NCBI RefSeq assembly: GCF_004217185.1
Contig: NZ_SHKL01000001.1
Location: 1,425,001 to 1,489,000, forward strand
DNA: 64,000 nucleotides
Source: Pseudonocardia sediminis
GTDB lineage: Bacteria > Actinomycetota > Actinomycetes > Mycobacteriales > Pseudonocardiaceae
Direction: 5' to 3'
The notes under the pieces were generated by a model. The model did not search any database, was not told the origin of the DNA, and was given only the letters and a program-made list of their open reading frames with translations. The stretch's first letter is position 1. Every line of letters starts with the position of its first letter. Below, piece by piece: positions 16,619 through 24,749 of the stretch. The position numbers and the translations under genes were made by a program.

Positions 16619-17598
16619 CGGGGCAGCTCACGCAGGTAGGCGCCGAACCGCTCCAGGCCGTCGATGTTGCGCGGACCGCTGATGCCCTCGTTGTAGTCGA
16701 GGACGAAGAACCGGTTGTCCCGCACGGCCGGGACCGAGCGCAGGATCGGCAGCGACTTCAGGAAGTCGATCTTCTGCTGCGCGCTCTGCTCGCCGTAGTC
16801 GAGGATCATGATGATCTGCGGCTGACGCTGGACGACGGTCTCCCAGCCGACGTCGGTCCAGCGGGCGTTCTGGTCGGCCAGGATGTTGCGGCCGCCGGCG
16901 ATCCGGATGATGTCGTTCGGCGGGACCTGGCTCGCCGCGGAGTTCGGACGGTCGGTCCCGGAGTCGTAGAGGAACACCGACGGCGGCGTCGCGGACTTCG
17001 GCGCCTGCGCGGCGACGGCGGCGACGCGCTGCTTCATCGACCCCACGACCTCGGCGGCCTTCTCCGGCACCCGGAAGATCGCGCCGAGACGCGTCATGTC
17101 GGCGTAGAGGCCCTCGAGCGGGGCGACCTTCTCCGGGAAACCGGGGTAGTTGTAGCAGGTCTCGGTGTGCATGAAGCTCGCGATCCCGAGGCGGTCCAGC
17201 AGCTCCGGGGTGATGCCGCGCTCGGCGCTGAACCCGGACCGCCAGCCCGCGACGACCATGTCCGCGCCCGAGTCCACGACGAGCTCGCGGTTGAGCAGGT
17301 CGTCGCTGAGCAGCTCCGTCTTCGCGTACTCCGCGGCGTACGGCGACTCGGTGACCGGCGGGTTCGCCGGGGGCATCACGTAGCCGCGGACCTTGTCGGT
17401 GAGTCCGAGCGCGAACATCTTGTCCGAGCTGCCGCCCTCGTAGGTCACGACCCGCTCCGGCGTCCGGTAGGCGACCTGCTGCCCGCACCGGGGGACGGTC
17501 ACCGTCTCGGCGGCCGCGGTGGGCTCGACCTGCGCACCGCAGGCGGTCGCGGCGAACACCACGGCGAGGGTGAGGGGAACGGCTCGTGACGAGCGCAT
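16615..17598 (-). CDS. Siderophore/metallophore substrate-binding lipoprotein (FecB/FepB-like)
   Basis: A 327-residue class III binding protein with a lipoprotein signal (VPLTLAVVFAATACGAQ, lipid Cys at about 20). Two lobes are visible: ERVVTYEGGSSDKMFALGL ... DMVVAGWRSGF at the N-terminal side and PPNDIIRIAGGRNILADQNA ... RQPQIIMILDYGE at the C-terminal side. It is tethered outside the membrane and hands a metal-chelate to the permease. It lies two bases after the ATPase gene in one operon. Confidence 0.9.
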   Translation of the reverse strand: MRSSRAVPLTLAVVFAATACGAQVEPTAAAETVTVPRCGQQVAYRTPERVVTYEGGSSDKMFALGLTDKVRGYVMPPANPPVTESPYAAEYAKTELLSDDLLNRELVVDSGADMVVAGWRSGFSAERGITPELLDRLGIASFMHTETCYNYPGFPEKVAPLEGLYADMTRLGAIFRVPEKAAEVVGSMKQRVAAVAAQAPKSATPPSVFLYDSGTDRPNSAASQVPPNDIIRIAGGRNILADQNARWTDVGWETVVQRQPQIIMILDYGEQSAQQKIDFLKSLPILRSVPAVRDNRFFVLDYNEGISGPRNIDGLERFGAYLRELPR

Positions 17599-17600
17599 GG

Positions 17601-18407
17601 TCAGCGTCCTTCCGGAACGGTGGCGGGGGTGTGGGCGGCGGGAGTGGGCAGGGCGTAGAGGAGCTGGGGCGCGCCGGTCTCGGGATGGGTGACGACGCTC
17701 GCGCGCACCCCGAACACCTCCGCGACCAGCGCGGTGGTGATCACCTCCGACGGCGGCCCGCTCGTGACGAGGCGGCCGTGGGAGAGCACTCCGATCCGGT
17801 CGCAGACCGCGGCGGCGAGGTTGAGGTCGTGCAGCACCACCAGCACGGTGACGGCGGAGTCCCGCAACACCGAGAGCAGTCCGATCTGGTGGGCGACGTC
17901 GAGGTGGTTCGTCGGCTCGTCGAGGACGAGGACCTCCGGCTCCTGGGCGAGCGCGCGGGCGGCCAGGACGCGCTGGCGTTCCCCGCCGGACAGCGTCAGC
18001 ACGCCGCGCCCGGCCAGGTCGTCGACCCCGACCTGCTCCATTGCGCGGCGGCACACGTCGCGGTCGTGCTCGCCGAGGCGCCGGTTGCCGCGCAGGTGCG
18101 GCGCGCGCCCGAGCGCGACCAGCTCCTCGACGGTGAAGTCGAGGTCGGAACCGTGGTTCTGGGTCATCGCCGCGACGGTGCGGGCGCCGTCGCGCAGGCT
18201 CGTCGTCGCCAGGTCGGTGTCGCCGACCCACACCGTGCCCCGGCTCGGCGTCAGCGCGCGGTAGACGCAGCGCAGCGCCGTCGACTTGCCGCTGCCGTTC
18301 GGTCCGACCAGCCCGACGACGCTGCCGGAGGCGACGTCGAGGGACAGCCCGTGCACGATCGCGCGGCCGTCGATCGCGACGTCGAGGGAGTCCAGACGCA
18401 GGTCCAT
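17601..18407 (-). CDS. Iron-siderophore type ABC transporter ATPase (FecE/FhuC-like)
   Basis: A 268-residue ABC ATPase. Walker A GPNGSGKST, Q-loop region MTQNHGSDLDFTVEELVALG, signature LSGGERQRV, Walker B VLVLDEPTNHLD and H-loop VVLHDLN are all intact. It powers uptake through the adjacent FecCD-type permease, one base upstream. Metal specificity cannot be told from the ATPase. Confidence 0.92.
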   Translation of the reverse strand: MDLRLDSLDVAIDGRAIVHGLSLDVASGSVVGLVGPNGSGKSTALRCVYRALTPSRGTVWVGDTDLATTSLRDGARTVAAMTQNHGSDLDFTVEELVALGRAPHLRGNRRLGEHDRDVCRRAMEQVGVDDLAGRGVLTLSGGERQRVLAARALAQEPEVLVLDEPTNHLDVAHQIGLLSVLRDSAVTVLVVLHDLNLAAAVCDRIGVLSHGRLVTSGPPSEVITTALVAEVFGVRASVVTHPETGAPQLLYALPTPAAHTPATVPEGR

Positions 18408-18408
18408 G

Positions 18409-19497
18409 TCAGCTCCCGCCGAAGACGTAGCCGCGGCGGCGCATCAGCAGCAGGAACACCGGCACCCCGACCAGCGCGGTGATCACGCCCAGCGGCAGCT
18501 CCCGCGGTGCGACGACGGTGCGCGAGAGCAGGTCCACCCACACCGCGAAGATCGCACCGGCCAGCGGGGCGATCACCAGCACCTTGGTGTGCGTGGACCC
18601 GGCGACGATCCGCACCAGGTGCGGCACGATCAGCCCGACGAACCCGATCGCCCCGCTGACGGCGACCATCGCCCCGGTCATCACCGAGGTCAGGACGAAC
18701 AGGCGGCGGCGCAGCACGGTGGTGTCGACACCCATGCTGGTCGCGGTCTCGTCGCCCAGGGCCAGCACGTCGAGGTCGCGGGCCCGGCGCCACAGCAGCA
18801 CGACGCCGACGACGACGATCACCACCACCAGGGGCAGCACGCCCCAGGTCGCGGCGCCGAAGCTGCCCAGCGTCCAGAACAGGACCGTCGACGTCGCCTC
18901 GCCCTGCGGCGCCAGGTAGATCAGCAGGGCCATCGCGGCCTGGAACGCGTACGCGAGTGCGATGCCGGTCAGCACCAGCCGCAGCGGTGTGGCCCCGCCC
19001 GTCCCGCTCCGGCCGCGCGACGCGAGGTGCACCAGCGCCGCGGCGCCGAGCGCCCCGACGAACGCGCCCAGCGAGATCGCGTAGATCCCGGCCGCGGCGA
19101 GTACCCCGAACACCAGTACGGAGACCGCCCCGACCGATGCGCCGGAGGACACCCCGAGCACGAACGGGTCGGCCAGCGGGTTGCGGACCATCGCCTGCAC
19201 CGCCACCCCGACGGCGCTGAGCCCCGCCCCGACGACGACCGCGAGCAGCACCCGCGGCGTGCGCAGCTGCCAGACGATCTCGTAGGTCGGCACCTCGTCG
19301 GCCGAGATCGGGCCCCCGGCCAGTGCGGCCCAGAGGTAGCGGACGGTGTCGGCCGGCGCGACCGAGGCCGACCCCAGCCCGATCGCGACGACGATCGACC
19401 CGAGCAGCACCGCGACGAGCACGGCGACGACGAGGATCCCGGTGCCCCGGGACGGCCCGGTGGCGATGGCGGCCGGCTCCGCGACTGTATTGGACAT
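18409..19497 (-). CDS. FecCD-family metallophore permease
   Basis: A 362-residue permease with about ten membrane helices and the family signatures RTPRVLLAVVVGAGLSAVGVAVQAM, NPLADPFVLGVSSGAS and GAIGFVGLIVPHLVR. A single gene suggests a homodimeric channel. It heads the operon. The ATG chosen (MSNTVAEPAA) lies 112 bases from the divergent methyltransferase start, and the intervening region holds a likely metal-responsive operator. Confidence 0.92.
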   Translation of the reverse strand: MSNTVAEPAAIATGPSRGTGILVVAVLVAVLLGSIVVAIGLGSASVAPADTVRYLWAALAGGPISADEVPTYEIVWQLRTPRVLLAVVVGAGLSAVGVAVQAMVRNPLADPFVLGVSSGASVGAVSVLVFGVLAAAGIYAISLGAFVGALGAAALVHLASRGRSGTGGATPLRLVLTGIALAYAFQAAMALLIYLAPQGEATSTVLFWTLGSFGAATWGVLPLVVVIVVVGVVLLWRRARDLDVLALGDETATSMGVDTTVLRRRLFVLTSVMTGAMVAVSGAIGFVGLIVPHLVRIVAGSTHTKVLVIAPLAGAIFAVWVDLLSRTVVAPRELPLGVITALVGVPVFLLLMRRRGYVFGGS

Positions 19498-19582
19498 GAT
19501 TGTCGATACTAGTAACAGGTGATCCGCTCCCAGGTCCAGTGGGCGGTTCGTGACGCTCCGCACCGATGTCACTCTTGCCGGT

Positions 19583-19598
19583 TAATCAAAAATGATTA
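19583..19598. promoter_or_regulatory. AT-rich palindrome between the two metallophore operons
   Basis: TAATCA-AAAA-TGATTA is a perfect dyad in an otherwise GC-rich genome and extends to CGGT...ACCG with one extra base in the left arm. AT-rich dyads containing AATCAT/ATGATT are typical of Fur-superfamily sites, Zur in particular. A second, weaker dyad (GGACAtgatTGTC) lies at 19491-19504 at the permease start. The regulator gene is not in this window. Confidence 0.55.
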
Positions 19599-19609
19599 CC
19601 GTTAACGTC

Positions 19610-20317
19610 ATGGATCAACTGACCCTGCCGCCGCCGCTGCCGGCCGAACGGATCGTCGAGCTCAATCGCCCGAAGGGTGACCTGCACACGACGCGGAGCT
19701 ACACCTGGAACGGCTGGGACCTCGAGGTGCCGCCCGGCGTCTTCCGCCCCGGCCTGACCAGCGCAATGATCTTCGACCGGGTGCTGTCCGGCGAGATCGA
19801 GGTGCGCGGACGCCGCTACCTGGCGATGGGCTGCGGGCTCGGCGTCGAGGTGGCCGCCGCCGCGGCCCGCGGCGCCGCCGACGTCTACGCCGTCGACGTC
19901 CACCCGGCCAGCGTGGAGACCGCCGTCGCCAACGCCCGCCGTCTGGCGCCGGGGGAGACCCGTGTGCACGCCGTCGTCGCCGACGTCCTGGACGGTTTCC
20001 CGGTCGACGCGCAGGTCGACGTCGTCACGTTCAACCCGCCCGCGGTCAGCCGCCCGGTCAGTGACGACCCCGACGTCGTGCGCAACGTCTGCGCCGGCGC
20101 CCCGCTGCTGGAGCGCTTCTTCGCCCAGATCGCCGAGCGCGACGTGCTCGCCCCCGGCGCCGAGGTCTACGTGATCGCCTCCAACACCGCCGACCTGCAG
20201 ACGATCGTCTCGCACGCCGTCACCCACGGGTTCTCGCCCGAGGTCGCGCTGCGCCACGACTGGAACGACGGCGTGCTCACCTACCTGTTCCGCTTCACCG
20301 CGGGCGGTTCCGCGTGA
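19610..20317 (+). CDS. SAM-dependent methyltransferase of the metallophore operon
   Basis: A 235-residue class I methyltransferase with motif I YLAMGCGLGVEVAAAA, an acidic motif II (VYAVDVHPAS) and the motif IV FNPPA, which is the NPPx type seen in amino- or amide-N methyltransferases such as HemK. An ATG 18 bases upstream lies inside the palindromic operator, so I prefer this start. The stop overlaps the GTG of the next gene. A role in N-methylating a small-molecule chelator is inferred from its neighbours. Confidence 0.75.
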   Translation: MDQLTLPPPLPAERIVELNRPKGDLHTTRSYTWNGWDLEVPPGVFRPGLTSAMIFDRVLSGEIEVRGRRYLAMGCGLGVEVAAAAARGAADVYAVDVHPASVETAVANARRLAPGETRVHAVVADVLDGFPVDAQVDVVTFNPPAVSRPVSDDPDVVRNVCAGAPLLERFFAQIAERDVLAPGAEVYVIASNTADLQTIVSHAVTHGFSPEVALRHDWNDGVLTYLFRFTAGGSA

Positions 20318-21129
20318 CCGGCGCGGTCGACACGCTGATCGACGAGGTCCTCGACGGCCGCCACGGCGAACCGCCGGAGAAGCTCGCCGCGACCAGCGTG
20401 TTCTGGCTCTGCCACGGCACCCGCCTGGCCGGGGGAGAGGTCACCTACCGCAACCACTACGTGCTCGTCCGGTGCGGTCGCGCGTTCGGCGCGGCCGCCG
20501 TCGGGGCCGGGGTGCTCGACCCCGCCGCCTGCCAGGACCTCTCCGGCAGCGCGGTCGCGGACCTGCTGCGACCCGATGCGGAGGTGCCGTACGCGGTGCG
20601 GATCGCGGCGCTCGACGCCTACCTCGCCCAGGGGCTGCCGTTCCGCGACGACCCGGCCCCGGAGCCGGTGACCCTGCCCGACGGCACGCCGGAGGAACGG
20701 GCGGTGGCCCGGGACGCGGCCGTCGCCGGGCTGCTCGACGTGCCGGCCGGGGCGAAGGTCGCTCTGATCGGCGTGGTGAACCCGCTGGTCGCGGCCATCC
20801 GTGACCGTGGTGCGGAGTGCCTGCCGTGCGACCTGGACCTGCGCACGACGCAGTGGGGCGACCCCGTCTCGGACTCCGCGGACGAGGTGATCGACGCCGC
20901 GGACGCCGTCGTCGCGACCGGCATGACGCTGTCCAACGGCACGTTCGACCCGATCCTGGCCCGATGTCGGGACCGCGGGATCCCGTTGACGGTCTACGCC
21001 CAGACCGGCAGTGCGGTGGCGCGCGCGTTCCTCGGGAAGGGGGTGGCGGCGGTGTCCGCCGAGCCGTTCCCGTTCTCCCAGTTCAGCGCGGAGCCGACCC
21101 GGCTCTACCGCTACCGGGCCGGGTCGTGA
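20314..21129 (+). CDS. DUF4213/DUF364 protein (putative heavy-metal chelation family)
   Basis: A 271-residue protein. The N-terminal part (to about residue 115) fits the enolase-N-like DUF4213. The C-terminal part (about 140-265) fits the Rossmann-like DUF364, with VALIGVVNPLVAAI and VVATGMTLSNGTFDPIL. The family is called heavy-metal chelation from gene context only, and its chemistry is unknown. GTGA overlaps at both ends join it tightly to the methyltransferase and the kinase. Confidence 0.7.
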   Translation: MTGAVDTLIDEVLDGRHGEPPEKLAATSVFWLCHGTRLAGGEVTYRNHYVLVRCGRAFGAAAVGAGVLDPAACQDLSGSAVADLLRPDAEVPYAVRIAALDAYLAQGLPFRDDPAPEPVTLPDGTPEERAVARDAAVAGLLDVPAGAKVALIGVVNPLVAAIRDRGAECLPCDLDLRTTQWGDPVSDSADEVIDAADAVVATGMTLSNGTFDPILARCRDRGIPLTVYAQTGSAVARAFLGKGVAAVSAEPFPFSQFSAEPTRLYRYRAGS

Positions 21130-22085
21130 AGCTCGGTCCCGTGGGAATCGGGGTCGGGCAGGCGCGCAACCATCACGGCGAGCTGCTGCAGGGCGCGTTC
21201 CGCGACGCCCGTGGCGTGACGCGGCACGGGCTGGTGACGCTGTTGATGCCCGGCGCCGGGACGGGGGCGGTGTTCGTACCGGACCCGTCCACGGACGTGA
21301 TCACGGTCGTTCCGGCCGGGCGCACCAAGGCCGAGCGGGCGGCCCGGCTCACCGCGGACGCCCTGGGGCTCGCGACCGGTGGGCGGGTGGAGCTCTCCGG
21401 CGCGGTGCCGATCGGGATGGGCATGGGCTCGTCGACGAGCGACGTCGTGGCCACGATCCGCGCGGTGGCCGACGCGGCGGGCGTGACGCCGCCGCCGCGG
21501 GTGGTGGCCCGGCTCGCGGTGGCCGCCGAGACGGCGTGCGACCCGACGATGTTCGACGACCGCCCGCTGCTGTTCGCCCACCGCGACGGGCACGTGCTGG
21601 AGGACCTCGGCCCGGCGCTGCCGCCGCTGCGGGTGCTCGGCTGCGTCACCGGCGGCGGGCGCCCGGTGGACACCCTCGCCGTCACCCGCACCTACGACGA
21701 CACCGACGTCGAGGAGTTCGAGCACCTGCGCGACCTGCTCCGCCACGCGGTGCGGCACCGGGACGCGGACCTGCTCGGCGCCGTCGCCACGGCGAGTGCC
21801 CGGCGGCACCGGCCGGGCCCGGAGCTCGACCTGCTGGTCGCGGTCGCGGCCGACGCCGGCGCCGTCGGCGTGCAGGTCGCACACAGCGGCAACGTCGCCG
21901 GGCTGCTGTTCGACCCCGCCCGCACCGCAGGCCTGAACCGGGCCGCCACCGCGCTCGACGCGCACGGACTACCCGTGACCTCGGTGTTCGTCACGGGCCC
22001 ACAGACCCCGGGAGGACGACAGTGGACGACCACGTCAGCCAGGCCGTCGGCCGGCCCGACCTCGTACGCCTCGACGAACGCCTGA
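21126..22085 (+). CDS. GHMP kinase, PduX-like (L-threonine/serine kinase type)
   Basis: A 319-residue GHMP-family small-molecule kinase. The phosphate-binding loop PIGMGMGSSTSDVVATIRA is like that of PduX, the L-threonine kinase of cobalamin salvage, and the N-terminal GQARNHHGELLQG fits its substrate region. The C-terminal HSGNVAGLLFDP is the third GHMP motif. No cobalamin genes are nearby. In this operon it may make O-phosphoserine or O-phosphothreonine for the PLP enzyme that follows. The last 21 residues are read through the start of that gene and are probably disordered. Confidence 0.75.
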   Translation: MKLGPVGIGVGQARNHHGELLQGAFRDARGVTRHGLVTLLMPGAGTGAVFVPDPSTDVITVVPAGRTKAERAARLTADALGLATGGRVELSGAVPIGMGMGSSTSDVVATIRAVADAAGVTPPPRVVARLAVAAETACDPTMFDDRPLLFAHRDGHVLEDLGPALPPLRVLGCVTGGGRPVDTLAVTRTYDDTDVEEFEHLRDLLRHAVRHRDADLLGAVATASARRHRPGPELDLLVAVAADAGAVGVQVAHSGNVAGLLFDPARTAGLNRAATALDAHGLPVTSVFVTGPQTPGGRQWTTTSARPSAGPTSYASTNA

Positions 22086-23065
22086 TCTGCCTGCGCTTCG
22101 AGACCATGAAGGTGCTCTCCGCCGACGCCGCGGTCGCGCACCTGCTCGAGACCGGCGTCGTCGCCCGCGGCGACACCCTGCTCGACAGCTCCAGCGGCAT
22201 CTACGCCTACGCGCTCGCCCTGGCGTGCCACCGGCACGGGCTGCGCTGCCACATCGTCGGCTCCACGACCGTGGACGCGGCGGTGCGCACGCAGCTCGCC
22301 GTGCTCGGCGCGCACCTGGAGCAGATGCCGCCGAGCGACGACCTGAAGCTCGACCAGAACCGCCGGGTCGCCCGGATCCGCGCGCTGCTGGCGGAGAACC
22401 CGCGCCTGCACTGGATGCGGCAGTACCACGACGACGTGCACCACCTCGGCTACCGCGCGGTCGCCGAGACGGTCCGGGCGTCGCTGGGGGACGTGCCGCT
22501 GACGGTCGTCGGAGGGGTCGGGTCCGGCGCGTCCACCGGGGCGCTGGCCGGGTACCTGCGCCGCGACGTCCCGGACACCCGCCTGGTCGGGGTGCAGCCC
22601 TTCGGCAGCATCACGTTCGGCAGCGAGCACGTGTCCGACCCGGAGATCATCATCGCCGGGATCGGCAGCTCGATCCCGTTCGGCAACGTCGTGCACTCCC
22701 GCTACGACGTCGTGCACTGGACCGGGTTCCACGCCGCGCTCTCGGGCAGCGTGGACCTGCTGCGCCGCCACGCCGTGTTCGCCGGGCTCTCCACCGGCGC
22801 GGGGTACCTGGCGGCACGGTGGGAGCGCCGGCGCGACCCGGAGCGCACCGTGCTGGTGATCGCCGCGGACACCGGGCACCGCTACGTCGACACCGTCTTC
22901 GCCCGGCACGCCGAGGCCGAGCCGATCGACTCGCTGGCCCCGCACGAGGTGTCCGGCACCGACGAGCTGGCCCTGCCGTGGTCGCGGATGGAGTGGGCCG
23001 CCGCGCCCGCCCCGCCCGCGGCGCGGGTGTCGCCGGAGGACATGCCGGCCCCGGTGGCGCGCTGA
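22022..23065 (+). CDS. Cysteine-synthase-fold PLP-dependent enzyme (SbnA-like)
   Basis: A 347-residue fold-type II PLP enzyme. The PLP Lys is probably in RFETMKVLSA. The substrate loop is SSSGIYAYALALACHRHG, in place of the usual SSGN, and the phosphate-binding loop is GGVGSGASTGALAG. The GTG start has GGAGG six bases before it and lies 64 bases inside the end of the kinase gene. Relatives catalyse beta-replacement on O-phospho- or O-acetylserine; SbnA joins O-phosphoserine to glutamate. The altered SSGI loop suggests a different nucleophile or donor. Confidence 0.75.
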   Translation: MDDHVSQAVGRPDLVRLDERLICLRFETMKVLSADAAVAHLLETGVVARGDTLLDSSSGIYAYALALACHRHGLRCHIVGSTTVDAAVRTQLAVLGAHLEQMPPSDDLKLDQNRRVARIRALLAENPRLHWMRQYHDDVHHLGYRAVAETVRASLGDVPLTVVGGVGSGASTGALAGYLRRDVPDTRLVGVQPFGSITFGSEHVSDPEIIIAGIGSSIPFGNVVHSRYDVVHWTGFHAALSGSVDLLRRHAVFAGLSTGAGYLAARWERRRDPERTVLVIAADTGHRYVDTVFARHAEAEPIDSLAPHEVSGTDELALPWSRMEWAAAPAPPAARVSPEDMPAPVAR

Positions 23066-23075
23066 GGAACCGGGG

Positions 23076-23101
23076 CCCGGCGGTGGCAGGGGCCCGCCGG
23101 G
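23076..23101. terminator. Short hairpin after the metallophore operon
   Basis: Eight-base stem CCCGGCGG/CCGCCGGG with a ten-base loop directly after the PLP-enzyme stop. Weak, and no T-run. Confidence 0.4.
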
Positions 23102-23120
23102 GCGGCCTACCGTCTCCGGC

Positions 23121-24614
23121 ATGAGCGACCCCGTCACCGCCGACGCCCCCGCACCCTCCGAGCCGGGGGAGCACCGCCCGTTCGGGGTGTCCACCGCGCC
23201 GGCGGAGCTGGCCGTCCTCGAACCGGACGAGGCCGGTCGCGCGGTGCTCGCCGAGCTGGCCGCCGCGCTTCCGGCCGACCGGATGCTCACCGACCCGGAC
23301 ACCGTGCGCCCCTACGTGCACGACGACGCCGAGTGGGCCGAGTTCGGCACGCCGCTTCTCGTGGTCCGGGCGCGCAGCACCGCCGAGGTCGCCGCGGTGG
23401 TGACGGCGTGCGCGCGGCACCGGGTGCCGGTCGTCGCGCGCGGGGCGGGCAGTGGCCTGTCGGGCGGCGCGAACGCCGTCGACGGGTGCGTGCTGCTCTC
23501 GTTGGAGAAGATGACGGAGATCCTGGAGATCTCCCGCGGCGAGCGACTCGCCGTCGTCCAGCCCGGGGTGGTCAACGACCACCTGCGCGCCGCGTGCGCC
23601 GAGCACGGCCTCTGGTACCCGCCGGACCCGGCGAGCGCCCCCTGGTCGACGATCGGCGGCAACGTCGCCACCAACGCTGGCGGGCTGTGCTGCGTCAAGT
23701 ACGGCGTGACCCGCGACTACGTGCTGGCCCTGGAGGTCGTGACCGCGTCCGGTGAGGTGCTCCGCGTCGGGCGCCGCACCGCGAAGGGCGTCGCCGGCTA
23801 CGACCTGGCGGGCCTGCTCGTCGGGTCCGAGGGCACGCTCGGGATCATCACCGAGGTCACCGTGAAGCTGCGCCCGGCCCGTCCCACACCGCCGCGCACG
23901 GTGGTCGGGTTCTTCGACTCGCTCGCCGCCTGCGGGGCCGCCGTCGCCGCCGTCACCGAGGCCGGGCTGCAGCCGGCCGCGTTCGAGCTCGTCGACCGGG
24001 TCTGCCTGCAGGCGGTGAACGCCTGGAAGAACGCCGGGCTGCCCGAGGACGCCGCCGCACTGCTGCTCGCCCAGACCGACCTGCCCGAGCCCGCCGCGCA
24101 GATCGAGGCCGACGCCATCCTGGACGCGTTCCGCGCGCACGGCGCCACCGACGCGATGGCCTCGACCGACCCGGTCGAGGCCGAGGCGCTGTTCGACGCC
24201 CGCCGGATGGCCTACCCGGCCCTGGAGCAGGGCGGCGACGCGATCCTCACCGAGGACGTCTGTCTGCCGCGGCAGCGTCTCGCCGAGATGCTCGCCCACG
24301 TCGTGGAGATCTCCGCCCGGTACGACACGAAGATCGCCAACATCGCGCACGCCGGCGACGGCAACCTGCACCCGTTGATCATCGTCCCGCACGGCGACGA
24401 CGACGCCCGCCGCCGCGCGCAGGCGGCGTTCGACGAGATCGTCACCCTGGCCGTCGACCTGGGCGGCACGGTGACCGGCGAGCACGGCGTCGGGCTGCTC
24501 AAGCGCGACGGCATGGCCCGCGAGCTCGGCCCCGGTGTCCTGGCGATGCAGAGCGCGATCAAGCAGGCGCTGGACCCGCAGAACATCCTCAACCCGGGCA
24601 AGGCCCTGGCCTGA
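23121..24614 (+). CDS. FAD-linked oxidase, GlcD/D-lactate dehydrogenase type
   Basis: A 497-residue flavoprotein of the VAO/PCMH fold. The FAD-binding domain shows VVARGAGSGLSGGANAVDG, PWSTIGGNVATNAGGLCCVKYG and GLLVGSEGTLGIITEVTVKLRP. The C-terminal domain shows IAHAGDGNLHPLI and GTVTGEHGVGLLKR. These are the hallmarks of glycolate oxidase subunit GlcD and D-2-hydroxyacid dehydrogenases. There is no GlcE/GlcF neighbour, so it probably acts alone. Its ATG follows the terminator of the preceding operon. Confidence 0.88.
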   Translation: MSDPVTADAPAPSEPGEHRPFGVSTAPAELAVLEPDEAGRAVLAELAAALPADRMLTDPDTVRPYVHDDAEWAEFGTPLLVVRARSTAEVAAVVTACARHRVPVVARGAGSGLSGGANAVDGCVLLSLEKMTEILEISRGERLAVVQPGVVNDHLRAACAEHGLWYPPDPASAPWSTIGGNVATNAGGLCCVKYGVTRDYVLALEVVTASGEVLRVGRRTAKGVAGYDLAGLLVGSEGTLGIITEVTVKLRPARPTPPRTVVGFFDSLAACGAAVAAVTEAGLQPAAFELVDRVCLQAVNAWKNAGLPEDAAALLLAQTDLPEPAAQIEADAILDAFRAHGATDAMASTDPVEAEALFDARRMAYPALEQGGDAILTEDVCLPRQRLAEMLAHVVEISARYDTKIANIAHAGDGNLHPLIIVPHGDDDARRRAQAAFDEIVTLAVDLGGTVTGEHGVGLLKRDGMARELGPGVLAMQSAIKQALDPQNILNPGKALA

Positions 24615-24634
24615 CCGGCGGGCCCCACGGCTCC

Positions 24635-24650
24635 TGTGCCGATCGGCACA
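24635..24650. promoter_or_regulatory. 16-bp perfect palindrome upstream of the acyl-CoA ligase
   Basis: TGTGCCGATCGGCACA is a perfect palindrome about 100 bases before the ligase start. It may be a repressor operator (GntR or TetR type) or, with the GC-rich hairpin just after it (CCGGCCG ... CGGCCGG), part of a terminator for the preceding oxidase gene. Confidence 0.45.
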
Positions 24651-24749
24651 CCGGCCGTCGGTGCCGGCCGGTGCGATGATCCGACGACGCCACCCGCACC
24701 GCGCCACGACCGGCGCGGGTGCGACCCCCGACGACGTGGAGGTGTCCCG

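Noticed and set aside
21126..22085. Kinase as part of cobalamin salvage (true PduX)
   Set aside because: No cobalamin or propanediol genes are nearby, and the operon partners are chelation-type genes.
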